From Planctomycetia bacterium (lineage in GTDB: Bacteria; Planctomycetota; Phycisphaerae; UBA1845; Fen-1342), in contig CP054190.1 of NCBI GenBank assembly GCA_015709575.1, forward strand, positions 1,302,001-1,366,000: a stretch of 64,000 nucleotides of DNA. The letters run 5' to 3'. Below are positions 34,270-44,213 of the stretch, in pieces; positions within the stretch are counted from its first letter, which is position 1; each line of letters begins with the position of its first letter. Below the pieces are notes generated by a model. The model was not told where the DNA came from. It searched no databases and saw only the letters and a program-made list of their open reading frames with translations. The position numbers were made by a program, and so were the translations under genes.

Positions 34270-35310
34270 CTACGCTCCTCCCAGCGGTCCTCGGTCTGAC
34301 GCGCCGTCATCGTGTGGCCGGAGTGCGCCGTGCGCTACCGCGCTGCGGCGCGCGAGGATCGATGCCAGCACGCCGACCGAGAGAATCACGGCGACCACGC
34401 CCAGCGTCACGTGCGCTGGAATCTTATAGTGGAAGATTGCGTCGGCCAGCATTTTCGACCCGACATACGCCAGGATGAAGGCCAGGCTCACTTTGAGGTA
34501 ACGGAACTGGCGCAGCAGCACCGCCAGTGCAAAGTACAGCGACCGCAGCCCCAGAATCGCGAACACGTTCGACGTGAACACGATGAACGGCACCTTCGTG
34601 ATGGCGAAAATCGCGGGGATCGAGTCAATCGCGAAGAGCACGTCGGTCGCTTCCACGACCAGCAGCGCGATGAACAGCGGCGTCATTGCCAGTCGCCCCG
34701 GCAGGTTGCTGCCGGCGGCGGGTGGCAGACGAATGAAAAAACGGCTGTCGTGATAGTCCGGCGTGACGGGGAAGAAGCGCCTTGCCAGTCGCACCAGTGG
34801 GTTGCGGTCCGGCTCAATCTCCTCCTCGCCGCTGCGGAGCATCTTGACCGCCGACCAGATCAGGATCAGACCGAACAGCACCAGCACGAAATGGAACTGC
34901 ACCAGCCAGGCCCCAATGCCGATCATCGCGCCGCGCATCACCAGCGCGCCAAGAATTCCCCAGAACAGCACGCGATGCTGATACAGCGCCGGAACGCGGA
35001 AGTACTCGAAGATGAGCGCAATGACGAAGATGTTGTCGAGCGAGAGCGAGTATTCGATCAGCCAGCCGGTGAAGAACTCGGTAGCGGCCTGCAGGCCGCC
35101 GCCGGGCAGCGGTTCGACGCCGAACCATTGGCGCTCGTAGAGAAAGTAGACGAAGACGTTAAAGAGCAGGGCGAGCACGATGCACACGCCCGTCCAGGTC
35201 AGCGCTTCGCGCGCGTGCACGACATGTGCCTTGCGGTTCAGCACTCCCAAGTCAATCGCCAGCATCGTCACCACGAAGATGACGAACCCGCACCACAACA
35301 GCACAGTCAT
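34270..35310 (-). CDS. TerC/Alx family integral membrane protein
   Basis: 346 aa, seven to nine transmembrane helices. Family landmarks: EYSLSLDNIFVIALIFEYFR (acidic and Asn residues in a membrane segment), HRVLFWGILGALVMRGAMIG, ATDVLFAIDSIPAIFAITK, FTSNVFAILGLRSLYFAL. TerC/Alx proteins are linked to manganese export and to metalation of secreted proteins. A loop after the fifth helix (RLARRFFPVTPDYHDSRFFI) is typical of the longer Alx form. No yybP-ykoY riboswitch core was found in the 290 nt upstream, though a perfect hairpin is there. Confidence 0.9.
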   Translation of the reverse strand: MTVLLWCGFVIFVVTMLAIDLGVLNRKAHVVHAREALTWTGVCIVLALLFNVFVYFLYERQWFGVEPLPGGGLQAATEFFTGWLIEYSLSLDNIFVIALIFEYFRVPALYQHRVLFWGILGALVMRGAMIGIGAWLVQFHFVLVLFGLILIWSAVKMLRSGEEEIEPDRNPLVRLARRFFPVTPDYHDSRFFIRLPPAAGSNLPGRLAMTPLFIALLVVEATDVLFAIDSIPAIFAITKVPFIVFTSNVFAILGLRSLYFALAVLLRQFRYLKVSLAFILAYVGSKMLADAIFHYKIPAHVTLGVVAVILSVGVLASILARRSAVAHGALRPHDDGASDRGPLGGA

Positions 35311-35464
35311 TTACTGTCCATCCCGGATGTGCGCGAGCGCACGGCGCTGCGCGGTGACCTCTTGATCGCGGTTGAGCCGGGCGCCGCATCCGGCGACGTT
35401 GCGGCTGCGCGGAGTCGGGGGATGGTAGCGGCGAGCGAGTCGCTCCGGGGGCGTGGGTTTGCGC

Positions 35465-35493
35465 GATTCCAATCAACGGCTCGGATTGGAATC
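35465..35493. repeat. Perfect 10-bp palindrome upstream of the TerC gene
   Basis: GATTCCAATC (35465-35474) / GATTGGAATC (35484-35493) with a 9-nt loop. It is 155 bp ahead of the TerC start and could be an operator or part of a leader. Nothing else convincing was seen between 35311 and 35601. Confidence 0.45.
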
Positions 35494-35601
35494 GGTGCAG
35501 CGACACGGCGACCCCAGCGGCGGACTCCGGGGGGAAAAGGCTGTTCCGGCCGCTGCGTGATAGTCGCCTGCGGCCCGATTGGGTAGATTCAGTGGGCCTC
35601 G

Positions 35602-35675
35602 GGGCCCATAGCTCAGTTGGTTAGAGCGGCGGACTCATAATCTGCTGGTCGCTGGTTCGAGTCCAGCTGGGCCCA
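35602..35675 (+). tRNA. tRNA with CAU anticodon (probably Ile2, possibly elongator Met)
   Basis: 74 nt. Acceptor GGGCCCA / TGGGCCC, D-arm TAGCTCAGTTGGTTAGAG, anticodon loop CTCATAA, T-arm CTGGTTCGAGTCCAG, discriminator A. The acceptor and the GGTCGCTGG variable/T region resemble tRNA-Ile2, in which TilS converts C34 to lysidine; elongator Met cannot be excluded by reading alone. Not an initiator tRNA: the anticodon stem lacks the three G:C pairs. Confidence 0.85.
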
Positions 35676-35842
35676 ATCGTGCATGCAGCGCGGCTATCCG
35701 CGGGTGAGCATCGCGGCGGCGGCTGTTCCACCGCTCTGCCGGCAGCGGCCCCTGGACGCCCGGGGGCCGCCACGCGCGGTACCGCCGCCGAACCAGTCCG
35801 CCGGGCCCCTTCCGGCGATTATCCCGGGTCGCGCGCCTCCAA

Positions 35843-38800
35843 TCATCCCCCGACCAGCAACTGCACGAACGGGTCGATGTCGAAGTTTGTCACCGCACCG
35901 TCGCCGTCGACGTCCGCGTTCAGAATGTCGCACCCGGGGTAGAGCGCGACGTATCCCGCGGGGTCGATCAGAGCCAGGACGAACGCGTCGATATCGAAGT
36001 TATTGAGCGAGTTGTCGCAATTGAGGTCGCCCGGGCCGGCGCCGGCGGCTGCAACCGTGATGAAGGCCGGGTAGCTGCCCACCGCTCCGCAGACGTTCGT
36101 CACCGTGCACTCGTAGCGGCCCGCGGTGGCAGAGGACGCGGTGAAGCTGTAGGTGGGGGCGGTTGCACCGTTTATGCGCAGTCCGCCGCGGAGCCACTGG
36201 TAGCTGAGTGCGCCGCCGCCGGTCACGCCGACGCTCAGCATCACGTTCGTTCCCGACGGCACGCTCTGCGACTGCGGCCGCTGAATGATCCGCACCGGCT
36301 CGATTCCCGACCCAGGTTCACAGTCCGTCAGCGTCTGCACAAAAATGTTGTCAAACGCCGTTCCGGCGGCCACGGCGTCGAGCAGGCCGATCCGGCCGGC
36401 AGGGAAGTCGGGGGTGACCAGCGTGGTGGTGGGCGTGGGCGAGTCATTTGCCCAGGCGGTATAGGTGTTGCCGCGCACCTCGATTCGCAGGTGCAGCGTC
36501 TGGCCGGCGGCGTACACGCTCTGCGCGATGTTCTGTGCACCGCCGTAGCCGCCGCCGTAGCTGCGATACCAATAGAGGTCGCCGGCTCCCCAAGGCCACG
36601 TGTCGCCGAAGGTCAGCGCGACACCGCGCGGGTAGAGGAATGCGGACGTGAATTCACTCCGCAGCCAGATCGCGCCGTTGATGTCGAAGTTCAGATGCGA
36701 GGCCTGCACCACGTCCAGCTCGACCATGAAATCGGTTTGCGGCAGGCGGAATGCACTGTAGGAGCCGGGGTAGACGGTGGGACTGCCTGCTTCATACGCG
36801 CCGTCCACCACGGCCCAGTTTCCGCGGTCGTTGCTCCACCAGTCACTGACGTCCGACGGCGCACTGAACCCGTTGAGGTACGGCGGCGTGGAGAGCCGGA
36901 TGACGTTGCTGAAGACGGTGTTGGTCGCGTTGGAGACGCGCACCTGGTAAAAGTCCGAGTGAATCAGTTCGGTCGGTGAAATCATCAGCGTCGGCGTAGT
37001 GGTGCCGGAGATCGGTCCCCCATCGGCCGAAAACGGAGCAAACAGGCCGCCGACGTTTCGTCCCCATTGATAGTTGATGGGCGGTTCGCCGACAGCGTCG
37101 ACGTGGAATCTCGCGGTGGCATTTCCTGCGACCAGTTGGCTTTCGATGATCGCGGGAATCCGGGCGCCCGGCGCAATCGCCAGCACGTGACTTGAACCCG
37201 CGCTCACCCGCACACCCGCACCGACCCGCGCATCTACTGGCGCCGGCAGGTAGCCCTCGTTCGTGGTCGGGTTCGGGCGGCATAGCTGGCCGGCATAGTT
37301 CGACCCGCCGGTCCAGATCGTGCCGTCATTCGCGATGTACGCGGTCATGGATTCGCCCGCTGAAATATCGCGAACTGCGCCGACGTTGACGACCTGCGCG
37401 GGAGTTGGGATGTTCGTGAGCGGGCCGTTGGTGCCAAGCTGATAGCTGCCGTTCGCGCCCCAGGCCCATGCCTGCCCGTTGGCCAGTCGTGCAACGCTGT
37501 GGTAATCGCCGGCGGACATGCCCGCGACGTTTGCCAGCCCCACGACCTGCACGAAGCGGTTGCGCGATACAAGCGTGCCATCGCCAAGCTGCCCGTACTG
37601 GTTCCAGCCGCAGGCCCAGAGCGTGCCGTCGGTGCGCAGTGCAAGCGTATGGCTGTGGCCGCAGTCCACGGCCACCACGTCGCTGAGGTCAGTCACTCGC
37701 ACCGGAAGCTGTGAACTGCCGCCGTTATAGCCCTGGCCCAGTTCGCCGAATGCGTTCGAGCCCCACATCCAGAGCGAACCGTCGCTGGTCACGGCGGCCG
37801 AGTGGTAGCGGCCCATGGCAATGTCCACGACACAATCGAGGTTCACCTGTCCGGGATTCAGCGTGAAGCCGCTCGGCTGGGAGTACCCAAGATGTCCCGT
37901 GTAGTTGCTGCCCCAGGTCCAGACGTGACCGCGCGCGTCGAGGGCCATGCTGGTCTGCCAGCCATCCGTAGCGATGTCCACTACATCCGTCAGGAAGTTC
38001 ACACGAACCGGCGTCGCGCTGGTGCTGCCTGTGCCGTTTCCCAGGTACGTGTTTCCCCAGCACCAGGCCGAGCCGTCGGCCAGGATCGCCGCGCTGCGGA
38101 AGTAACCAGCCACGACCTTGACGGCGTTGGTCAGATCGATGACTTCAGCGGGATTTACGTCGGACGCGGGCACGGCTGAGCCGCGCCCCAACTGCCCGTT
38201 TTCGTTACGCCCCCAGCCGGCGATGCGGTGCCCCGGGCCGGCATTTCCGAACACGTGCACGTGCATCACCGCGGATGTAACGGTCTGTGATGCGTTTGTA
38301 TCGCACGGATTCGGCGTGCCGTCGCAGGATCGAATGACGAATGTGTATCGCCCGGCGTCGCCGACCTGCGCGTTGGCTATCGTGAGCGTTTCCGTGTCCG
38401 CGCCGCTGATGCGACCGCCGTTGGCGACATCCACCCCGTCGCGCTGCCAGCGCATGCAGGTCGAGTAGCGCGAGGCGTTCGTCTGCACCTGCAGCGTGAT
38501 GGTGTCGCCGATTCCCACCGTGCTGCAGCCGCTGGTGTCCTGGATTGCGATCGTCGGGATCGGCCAGCCGGCGACGTAGGCCGGTGAAACCGCCGCGGCC
38601 GTGCTGCGAAGGTCGAATTCCAAGTGCGGATAAGCGGCTCGGAAGGCGGTCATGAACTCCATCACGCGCACCGGCCGGGCCTGCCGAACGACAACGAGGA
38701 TTTCATCCGGGCCCATCTCGATCGAATCCTGCGGACAACTCGTCTGGCCGGGATCCTGCGGCGGGTCCTCGATGTCCTGTAGAAGCGCGGCGATGAACCC

Positions 38801-40165
38801 TTCGGTGGTCAGCGCGTTGTGCGCCGCGCCGTCGCAACAGGTTCCGGTGGTCTCGTGCATCCATCGTCCGTCTGTGATCGAAAACGGGGCGGGACCGCCA
38901 TACCGGGCGACCCATTGGCGCTGCACCACGCCCGCCAGCCAGTCGGGAAACCCTTCGTTCCATGCGTCGTGGTCGGTCTCGGCACACCAGATGCAGTGCC
39001 CGCCTCCGCCGATACAGGCCTCCATCCCGCAGTTGCCCACATTCGGATCGTCGCAGAACCCGTTGCAGTAGTCGGGGTCGAGCGGGTCGGTCCAGATGAA
39101 GAGCAGGTGGTGGCCCCATTCGTGAATCTGCGTGCCTTCGTTCCACTGCTCATCCGGTCCGATGTGGATTTCCTGCTGACTGGATGAATAAAACGCGCCG
39201 TTGTTGTCCTGCCAGACGACGATGACCTGAGGAATGTAGTGGCCGTTGTGTTCCAGCACGAAGCGGTGCGATCGCATGATGCTGTTGTGAATGTGCACAG
39301 CCGTGTAGTCGCCGCCGAAGGCCGGGCGGATGTTGCCGAAGTTGAGATCGTTCCCGGTGTAGTCCTCATACAGTTGCGAGTCCTCGGTGCTCCAGGCGTA
39401 TGTGTCTTCGCCGGCGTCGTCATTACGGACGATCGCGACACCGGTTTCGCAGTCGAAGTGGATGTAGATGTCGGGATCGTCGCAGCCGGAGATGTCGCAG
39501 TCATCCCAGCAGATCGTCACGTCGAAGTAGCCGTTGGTGTCGGTGTAGCTCTCGAACATCAGCTCGTCCGGTCCGGTATCCTCGTCCATGATCCGGAAGT
39601 GCAGGCCGTCCGCGCCGATCGTCTGCCCGTCAAATCGCACGTACTCGAACCGTCCGCGTACGCGGATCAACCGATCGTCGCAGCCGGCGATTCCGCCTTG
39701 CGGGATTGTGGTTGGGGCGGATGTCGCGCTGTCCGGGGGGTCTACGCGGACGACCGGTCGCGGGCGGCCGATCTGTGCCATGTGCTTCTCGTGAAGGCTG
39801 AACCGCTTCTGCGCCATTTCTCCGTCAACGATGGCGCGCACTTCGAGCTTCTGGTCCGCGTCCAACGCCAGCGCCTCAAAGGGCACCTCCACGGCCTCCC
39901 GCGGTCGCAGTACAACCGGCGTGGCCAACTTCACCTCCACCGGCTGCCAGCCGTTGCCGCCAACCTCGACACGCTCGAGGATGCCGCCGCGGGGAGCCGT
40001 CACCTCCAGCACCCCGGAGTATGTTTCGCCCGTTCGAGCCGGCGTCAGCCCGTCGGTTTTTATCCGTATCTTCACGGGATTCCGAACGTCGGCCTGGGTG
40101 GTGCAAGCCGCCCCAATGCCGAGAACAACCAGGGCGACATTCATCCAGGTGCGCATGCGGAGCAT
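35843..40165 (-). CDS. Large secreted HExxH metalloprotease with Ig-like and RCC1 domains
   Basis: 1440 aa from ATG 40165 (AAGGAG 8 nt upstream); a signal peptide follows (MNVALVVLGIGAAC-TTQA). Residues about 20-140 are a beta-sandwich; the peptidase part has QIHEWGHHLLFIW (His 348, Glu 349, His 352) and a downstream NEGFPDWLAGV helix likely giving the third ligand. An Ig-like module (about 550-640) leads to at least six RCC1 propeller repeats (GRNENGQLGRGS, WGSNYTGHLG, WGSNAFGELGQG, GWNQYGQLGDG, WGANGSYQLG). A lectin-like jelly roll and a second Ig-like domain (IIQRPQSQSVPSGTNVMLSV) follow, then the tail GDLNCDNSLNNFDIDAFV ... TNFDIDPFVQLLVGG, a paired calcium-loop module typical of planctomycetes. 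Probably a cell-surface or secreted protease. Confidence 0.75.
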   Translation of the reverse strand: MLRMRTWMNVALVVLGIGAACTTQADVRNPVKIRIKTDGLTPARTGETYSGVLEVTAPRGGILERVEVGGNGWQPVEVKLATPVVLRPREAVEVPFEALALDADQKLEVRAIVDGEMAQKRFSLHEKHMAQIGRPRPVVRVDPPDSATSAPTTIPQGGIAGCDDRLIRVRGRFEYVRFDGQTIGADGLHFRIMDEDTGPDELMFESYTDTNGYFDVTICWDDCDISGCDDPDIYIHFDCETGVAIVRNDDAGEDTYAWSTEDSQLYEDYTGNDLNFGNIRPAFGGDYTAVHIHNSIMRSHRFVLEHNGHYIPQVIVVWQDNNGAFYSSSQQEIHIGPDEQWNEGTQIHEWGHHLLFIWTDPLDPDYCNGFCDDPNVGNCGMEACIGGGGHCIWCAETDHDAWNEGFPDWLAGVVQRQWVARYGGPAPFSITDGRWMHETTGTCCDGAAHNALTTEGFIAALLQDIEDPPQDPGQTSCPQDSIEMGPDEILVVVRQARPVRVMEFMTAFRAAYPHLEFDLRSTAAAVSPAYVAGWPIPTIAIQDTSGCSTVGIGDTITLQVQTNASRYSTCMRWQRDGVDVANGGRISGADTETLTIANAQVGDAGRYTFVIRSCDGTPNPCDTNASQTVTSAVMHVHVFGNAGPGHRIAGWGRNENGQLGRGSAVPASDVNPAEVIDLTNAVKVVAGYFRSAAILADGSAWCWGNTYLGNGTGSTSATPVRVNFLTDVVDIATDGWQTSMALDARGHVWTWGSNYTGHLGYSQPSGFTLNPGQVNLDCVVDIAMGRYHSAAVTSDGSLWMWGSNAFGELGQGYNGGSSQLPVRVTDLSDVVAVDCGHSHTLALRTDGTLWACGWNQYGQLGDGTLVSRNRFVQVVGLANVAGMSAGDYHSVARLANGQAWAWGANGSYQLGTNGPLTNIPTPAQVVNVGAVRDISAGESMTAYIANDGTIWTGGSNYAGQLCRPNPTTNEGYLPAPVDARVGAGVRVSAGSSHVLAIAPGARIPAIIESQLVAGNATARFHVDAVGEPPINYQWGRNVGGLFAPFSADGGPISGTTTPTLMISPTELIHSDFYQVRVSNATNTVFSNVIRLSTPPYLNGFSAPSDVSDWWSNDRGNWAVVDGAYEAGSPTVYPGSYSAFRLPQTDFMVELDVVQASHLNFDINGAIWLRSEFTSAFLYPRGVALTFGDTWPWGAGDLYWYRSYGGGYGGAQNIAQSVYAAGQTLHLRIEVRGNTYTAWANDSPTPTTTLVTPDFPAGRIGLLDAVAAGTAFDNIFVQTLTDCEPGSGIEPVRIIQRPQSQSVPSGTNVMLSVGVTGGGALSYQWLRGGLRINGATAPTYSFTASSATAGRYECTVTNVCGAVGSYPAFITVAAAGAGPGDLNCDNSLNNFDIDAFVLALIDPAGYVALYPGCDILNADVDGDGAVTNFDIDPFVQLLVGG

Positions 40166-40367
40166 GGCGGAACTCCTTGTCCCGTTCGGAACCGGTCGGT
40201 CGGCTGCCGCCGGGCCGGTCGCTCGCGGGACCAGCGGATCGCTCGCGGCTCGCTCGAAGCCGCTACGGTTACTGCGGGCGCTGGCGTCCCGCACTCACGC
40301 GGTTTTTCTGGCAGTTGCGGCCGGCCGGCTCTATAGTGGGTCGGGGCGGCGTCGGGATCGCGATGTC

Positions 40368-40982
40368 GTGAATGATTCAGTTGGTAATCTGGTCCGATGC
40401 GCGGTCGGCGGCGACAAGGACGCGCTGGGCGAACTGCTCTTGCGTTTTGGGCCGGACGTCGAGCGGGGCTTGTTCATCAGCGCGACCTGGCGCGGCATGG
40501 TGGACGCTGCCGACGTGATGCAAATCACGTACATCGAAGCGTTTGGGCAAATTTCACGGTTTGATCCAGCCCGTCCTGAGGCGTTCGGCGCTTGGCTTCG
40601 GCGGATCGCCGAGAACAATCTGCGCGATGCAATTCGCAGCCTGGAAGCCAGAAAAAATCCACCGCCGCGCATGCAACTGGATGCATACGGCGGCGATTCA
40701 TGCGCGGCGCTGTTTGACGTGTTGACGGCTGGTACGGGCACGCCCAGCCAGGCGGTTCGGCGCAACGAAGCCGGTACGCGGCTGCGTGAGGCGCTGCGGC
40801 TGTTGCCGCCGGACTACGCCCGCGCGGTGCAGCTCTACGACCTGGACCTACGGTCGATCGACGAGGTCGCGGCGGAGCTGAACCGTTCGCACGGCGCGAT
40901 CTACATGCTGCGCAGTCGTGGTTTCGAGCGCCTGCGCGAATTACTCGGATCCCCGTCGCATTATTTTGAATCGAGGTCGTGA
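40368..40982 (+). CDS. ECF-type RNA polymerase sigma factor
   Basis: 204 aa from a GTG at 40368; the frame is open upstream but the protein begins to match here (VNDSVGNLVRCAVGGDKDAL). Region 2 is ADVMQITYIEAFGQISRFDP; region 4 is LRLLPPDYARAVQLYDLDLR and VAAELNRSHGAIYMLRSRGF. The sequence fits the planctomycete sigma factors coupled with Ser/Thr kinases. The kinase gene begins 69 bp later on the same strand. No anti-sigma factor is nearby; regulation by the kinase is a reasonable inference. The exact start is uncertain. Confidence 0.8.
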   Translation: MNDSVGNLVRCAVGGDKDALGELLLRFGPDVERGLFISATWRGMVDAADVMQITYIEAFGQISRFDPARPEAFGAWLRRIAENNLRDAIRSLEARKNPPPRMQLDAYGGDSCAALFDVLTAGTGTPSQAVRRNEAGTRLREALRLLPPDYARAVQLYDLDLRSIDEVAAELNRSHGAIYMLRSRGFERLRELLGSPSHYFESRS

Positions 40983-41051
40983 GTGCCGGCCGTTCGCGGC
41001 CGCAGTTAGAAACAGAATCGCCGCGATTGTATCGGCGCTGGCGGCAGGACA

Positions 41052-43364
41052 ATGAACACAGCTGGTGCGAAAGAATCGGGGCATCGAGCCTGGATCGCGC
41101 ACGCCCGGCAGCAGTCGGACACGGCCGATCGGCACGCCGGCGCGGCGCGCGCCGCGGACCGGGCTGAATTATCGTCGGTCCTGTCCGCCGCCGTTCTGGA
41201 TGGGTACAGCATTGAGCGCGAAATTCATCGCGGTGGACAGGGGGTCGTGTATCGCGCGTTGCAGCGAAGCACGAATCGCGCGGTCGCCATCAAAGTCCTG
41301 CGGGAGGGTCCGCTGGCCACGCCCGCGGAGCGTGCACGCTTCGAGCGCGAGGGGCATATCCTGGGCCGCATCCGCCATCCGGCCATCGTCACGGTTCATG
41401 ACAGCGGCCATGCCGCCGGTCACTACTACCTGGTCATGGACTACATCGAGGGCCAGCCGCTGGATGTGCACGTCGCGTCCTCGGGCCGCCGCATCCGGGC
41501 GACGCTGCACCTGTTTCTGCGAATCTGCGAAGCGGTCAGCGCCGCCCATCTGCGCGGTGTGATGCATCGTGACCTCAAGCCAAGCAACATTCTCGTGGAC
41601 GCGGAGGGTGCGCCGCACGTTCTTGATTTCGGCTTGGCCAAGCTGGCCGACTCCGTCACGCCCGGCGAGGACCACTCCGACGCTACGCTCACCGGGCAAT
41701 TCATCGGCTCGCTGCCCTGGTCCAGCCCGGAGCAGGCCGCGGGCCAGGACATCGACATTCGCACCGACGTCTATTCGCTCGGGGTGTTGCTCTATCAACT
41801 GCTTACCGGAGCGTTTCCCTATCCGGTGACGGGGCCAGTTGCAGACATTCTGCAACGTGTGCGTTCGCACCCACCGCAACGCCCCCGCGCGTTGCGTCGA
41901 GAGATTGGCGACGAAGTGGAGACCATTCTCCTCACGTGCCTCCAGAAGGATCCGATGCGCCGCTATCAATCCGCGGGCGAGTTGGCGCGGGACATCTCTC
42001 ACTACCTGGCGGGCGAGCCGATCGTAGCCAAGCGCGACAGCAGTTGGTACATGCTTCGAAAGGGCCTGCGCCGTCATCGTCTGCCGGTCGGAGTGGCTGC
42101 CGCTTTTATGCTGACACTGGCGGTCTTTGGTGTCTCGATGGCGTCGGCGCGGCTGCGCGCCGAGCGCGAGGCGGATAAAGCCCAGCGGGTGCTGGCATTC
42201 GTCCGGAACATGCTGGCCGGCATCGACGTGGACATCTCCGGCACAGACGAACTGACGGTGCACGAAGTGCTGGACCACGCCGCGGCCCGGGCGGAGAGTG
42301 AACTGGCCGATCAGCCCGCAGTCGCCGCTGCGGTCCATCACACACTGGGAAAGCAATACGCGGCGCTCGGGCTCTACCAGGATGCCGAGCGTCACTACAC
42401 CAGGTCAGTGGCGTTGCGACGGAGCCTGTCGGCCGGGGATGACCCGGAGCTGGCTGAAACGCTGGCGGATCTCGGAGCGGCGCTGCAGGACAAGGGCGAC
42501 ATCGCGCTGGCGGAAGCGCCCGCCCGGGAATCGCTGGCCATCCGCCGCCGGCTGTTCGCGGAGAGCAGCCTCGAGGTGGCGGCGAGCCTGCATGGGCTGG
42601 CGGCCATTCTGATTGACGAGGGGTTCGTCAGAGCAGTGGCGATGGCGCCGATTGACGCGCCGCAGGGTGCGGGAGCAGCCTACCTGGCGAATGCGCGCGC
42701 CACGGAGGCCGAGCGGCTCCTTCGTGCGGCGCTGGCAACGCGCCGTCTCCGGCTCGGGAACGAGCACATCGACGTGGCCGCGACCACGGCGCTGCTGGGC
42801 TGGTCGCTGATGGGGCTGGGCCGCCTCGATGAGGCCGAGCGGGCGCTGCGCGACTCGGTGGAACAGGTGCGACGGCTTCCCGGCGACAACGAGCGCGATC
42901 TCGCCATGCACCTCACTTTTCTTTCCGACCTTCTCCGCTCGCGCGGCGAGCTGGCCGAGGAGGAAAAGGCGGTGCGGGAGGCGGCGGACATCCGAGCGCG
43001 GCGGCTCGCCGCAAACCATCCCGCGCTGGCGTGGAACCTGCTCTGTCTTGCTCGAATTCAGTACAAGCTGGGCAATCATGCCGCTGCCGAGACGGCCTGT
43101 CGCAGCGCGCTGGACATGTACATCGCACGTAGGCCCCGCCACAACGACACGGCCGACTGCCAGCAGTTGCTCGCACGGATCTGCGATGCGCAGGGCCGTC
43201 ATGCGGAAGCGGAGTGCTGGTGGCAAGCCTGCCTCGAGATTCGCCGCGCGCTGCTCCCGCCCGACCACCCGGATCAGGCATTTGCCGAGCAGGGTCTGCA
43301 ATCGAGCCGGGAAGCCCAACGGGCCGATGAGCCCCTGTCCGGTGGTGCGCCGCAGGTTCCATAA
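41052..43364 (+). CDS. Transmembrane Ser/Thr protein kinase with TPR sensor region
   Basis: 770 aa. Kinase domain residues about 50-320: glycine loop HRGGQGVVYRA, VAIKVLREG (Lys about 83), HRDLKPSNIL catalytic loop, DFGLAKLAD, SSPEQAAGQ, LTGAFPYPV. One transmembrane helix at about 347-366 (LPVGVAAAFMLTLAVFGVSM). After it, seven or more TPR repeats to the end (VHHTLGKQYAALGLYQDAER, LADLGAALQDKGDIALAEAP, TTALLGWSLMGLGRLDEAER, LLARICDAQGRHAEAECWWQ). The second Gly of the canonical GxGxxG loop is kept as GGQG. With the ECF sigma factor just upstream it probably forms a signal pathway, the typical planctomycete arrangement. Confidence 0.9.
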   Translation: MNTAGAKESGHRAWIAHARQQSDTADRHAGAARAADRAELSSVLSAAVLDGYSIEREIHRGGQGVVYRALQRSTNRAVAIKVLREGPLATPAERARFEREGHILGRIRHPAIVTVHDSGHAAGHYYLVMDYIEGQPLDVHVASSGRRIRATLHLFLRICEAVSAAHLRGVMHRDLKPSNILVDAEGAPHVLDFGLAKLADSVTPGEDHSDATLTGQFIGSLPWSSPEQAAGQDIDIRTDVYSLGVLLYQLLTGAFPYPVTGPVADILQRVRSHPPQRPRALRREIGDEVETILLTCLQKDPMRRYQSAGELARDISHYLAGEPIVAKRDSSWYMLRKGLRRHRLPVGVAAAFMLTLAVFGVSMASARLRAEREADKAQRVLAFVRNMLAGIDVDISGTDELTVHEVLDHAAARAESELADQPAVAAAVHHTLGKQYAALGLYQDAERHYTRSVALRRSLSAGDDPELAETLADLGAALQDKGDIALAEAPARESLAIRRRLFAESSLEVAASLHGLAAILIDEGFVRAVAMAPIDAPQGAGAAYLANARATEAERLLRAALATRRLRLGNEHIDVAATTALLGWSLMGLGRLDEAERALRDSVEQVRRLPGDNERDLAMHLTFLSDLLRSRGELAEEEKAVREAADIRARRLAANHPALAWNLLCLARIQYKLGNHAAAETACRSALDMYIARRPRHNDTADCQQLLARICDAQGRHAEAECWWQACLEIRRALLPPDHPDQAFAEQGLQSSREAQRADEPLSGGAPQVP

Positions 43365-43597
43365 GGGCTTGGCTTTTCGCGCATGTTGTCATCGCTGTCC
43401 GTGGCAGGCGGATGGTGTGCTTGTGCCGTGTCCGGGCCTGTCCCTTGGCCCGGGAGCCGGCAGGGTGGGCTTTCAGGGGGGGCCATCAGAAAATTAGATT
43501 CCTTTTGCACGCCGGCTTCGGGGTTGGTAGTGTCACCGATGTTCTGGTTCCATCAACTCGCCTCGCACCGTTCGGCGGGCATCTCAGGAGAATCATC

Positions 43598-44134
43598 ATG
43601 TCGTCGAGAGGCTGTCTCGGCAGTGCGGCGTGTCTCGCGGCCGCACTGGCGGTGGTGTTCACCTGCGCGCCGGCTGCGGCCTGCCCCAATCGGCAGTTCA
43701 CGATAGCCGAGCTGACTCGTCATGCAGCGGTGATCGTCGAGGGGCGCGTGACGGCGGTATCGTCCGCGTGGAGCGCGGACAAGTCGCAGATCCACACGCG
43801 CGTGACGATCGACGTGAATGCGTATCACAAGGGCCGCAGTGGCAAAGGCCCGTTCGAGCTGTCTCTTCTGGGAGGCAGTGTCGACGACGTGTCGTTGTTC
43901 ATCGTCGGTCAGCCGGAATTCCAGATCGGCGATGAGGTCTTTCTGTTTGTTGCGTCCAGGAGCGACACGGGCTTTCCGATCGTCGGGCTGAGCGAGGGCT
44001 ACTTCCGGGTGGAGAAGGACCAGACGAGTTCGGACCCGCTGCTCCGCGGCCGGTCTCAGGCGTTGCGCCGCTCGCAGATGCTGGCTGCGATCGAACAGGT
44101 ACTCGCCACCGTTCCGTCCACTGTCCGCAACTGA
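43598..44134 (+). CDS. Secreted protein of unknown function, beta-rich
   Basis: 178 aa. AGGAG 7 nt before the ATG. Signal peptide MSSRGCLGSAACLAAALAVV, cleavage near AAACP. The rest reads ITRHAAVIVEGRVTAVSSAW-like beta strands with VTIDVNAYHKGRSGKGPFEL, FQIGDEVFLFVASRSDTGFP, VGLSEGYFRVEKDQ. This pattern is frequently found beside matrixin-type metalloproteases in large-genome bacteria, and here the metzincin gene follows after 79 bp. It may be its partner or inhibitor. Family not named with confidence. Confidence 0.65.
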   Translation: MSSRGCLGSAACLAAALAVVFTCAPAAACPNRQFTIAELTRHAAVIVEGRVTAVSSAWSADKSQIHTRVTIDVNAYHKGRSGKGPFELSLLGGSVDDVSLFIVGQPEFQIGDEVFLFVASRSDTGFPIVGLSEGYFRVEKDQTSSDPLLRGRSQALRRSQMLAAIEQVLATVPSTVRN

Positions 44135-44213
44135 CAAGCCTGCCGCGTCAGAGCCGCCCAGCGGCTACCGATCGGCATGCATGCCATTCGCGTCTGCATT
44201 CGGAGCCCACAAA

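Noticed and set aside
34312..35586. A 424-codon plus-strand frame opposite the TerC gene
   Set aside because: His/Arg/Gln-rich shadow; TerC on the minus strand is certain.
35311..35601. yybP-ykoY manganese riboswitch ahead of the TerC gene
   Set aside because: Expected from family knowledge, but the conserved core could not be found; only a simple palindrome is present.
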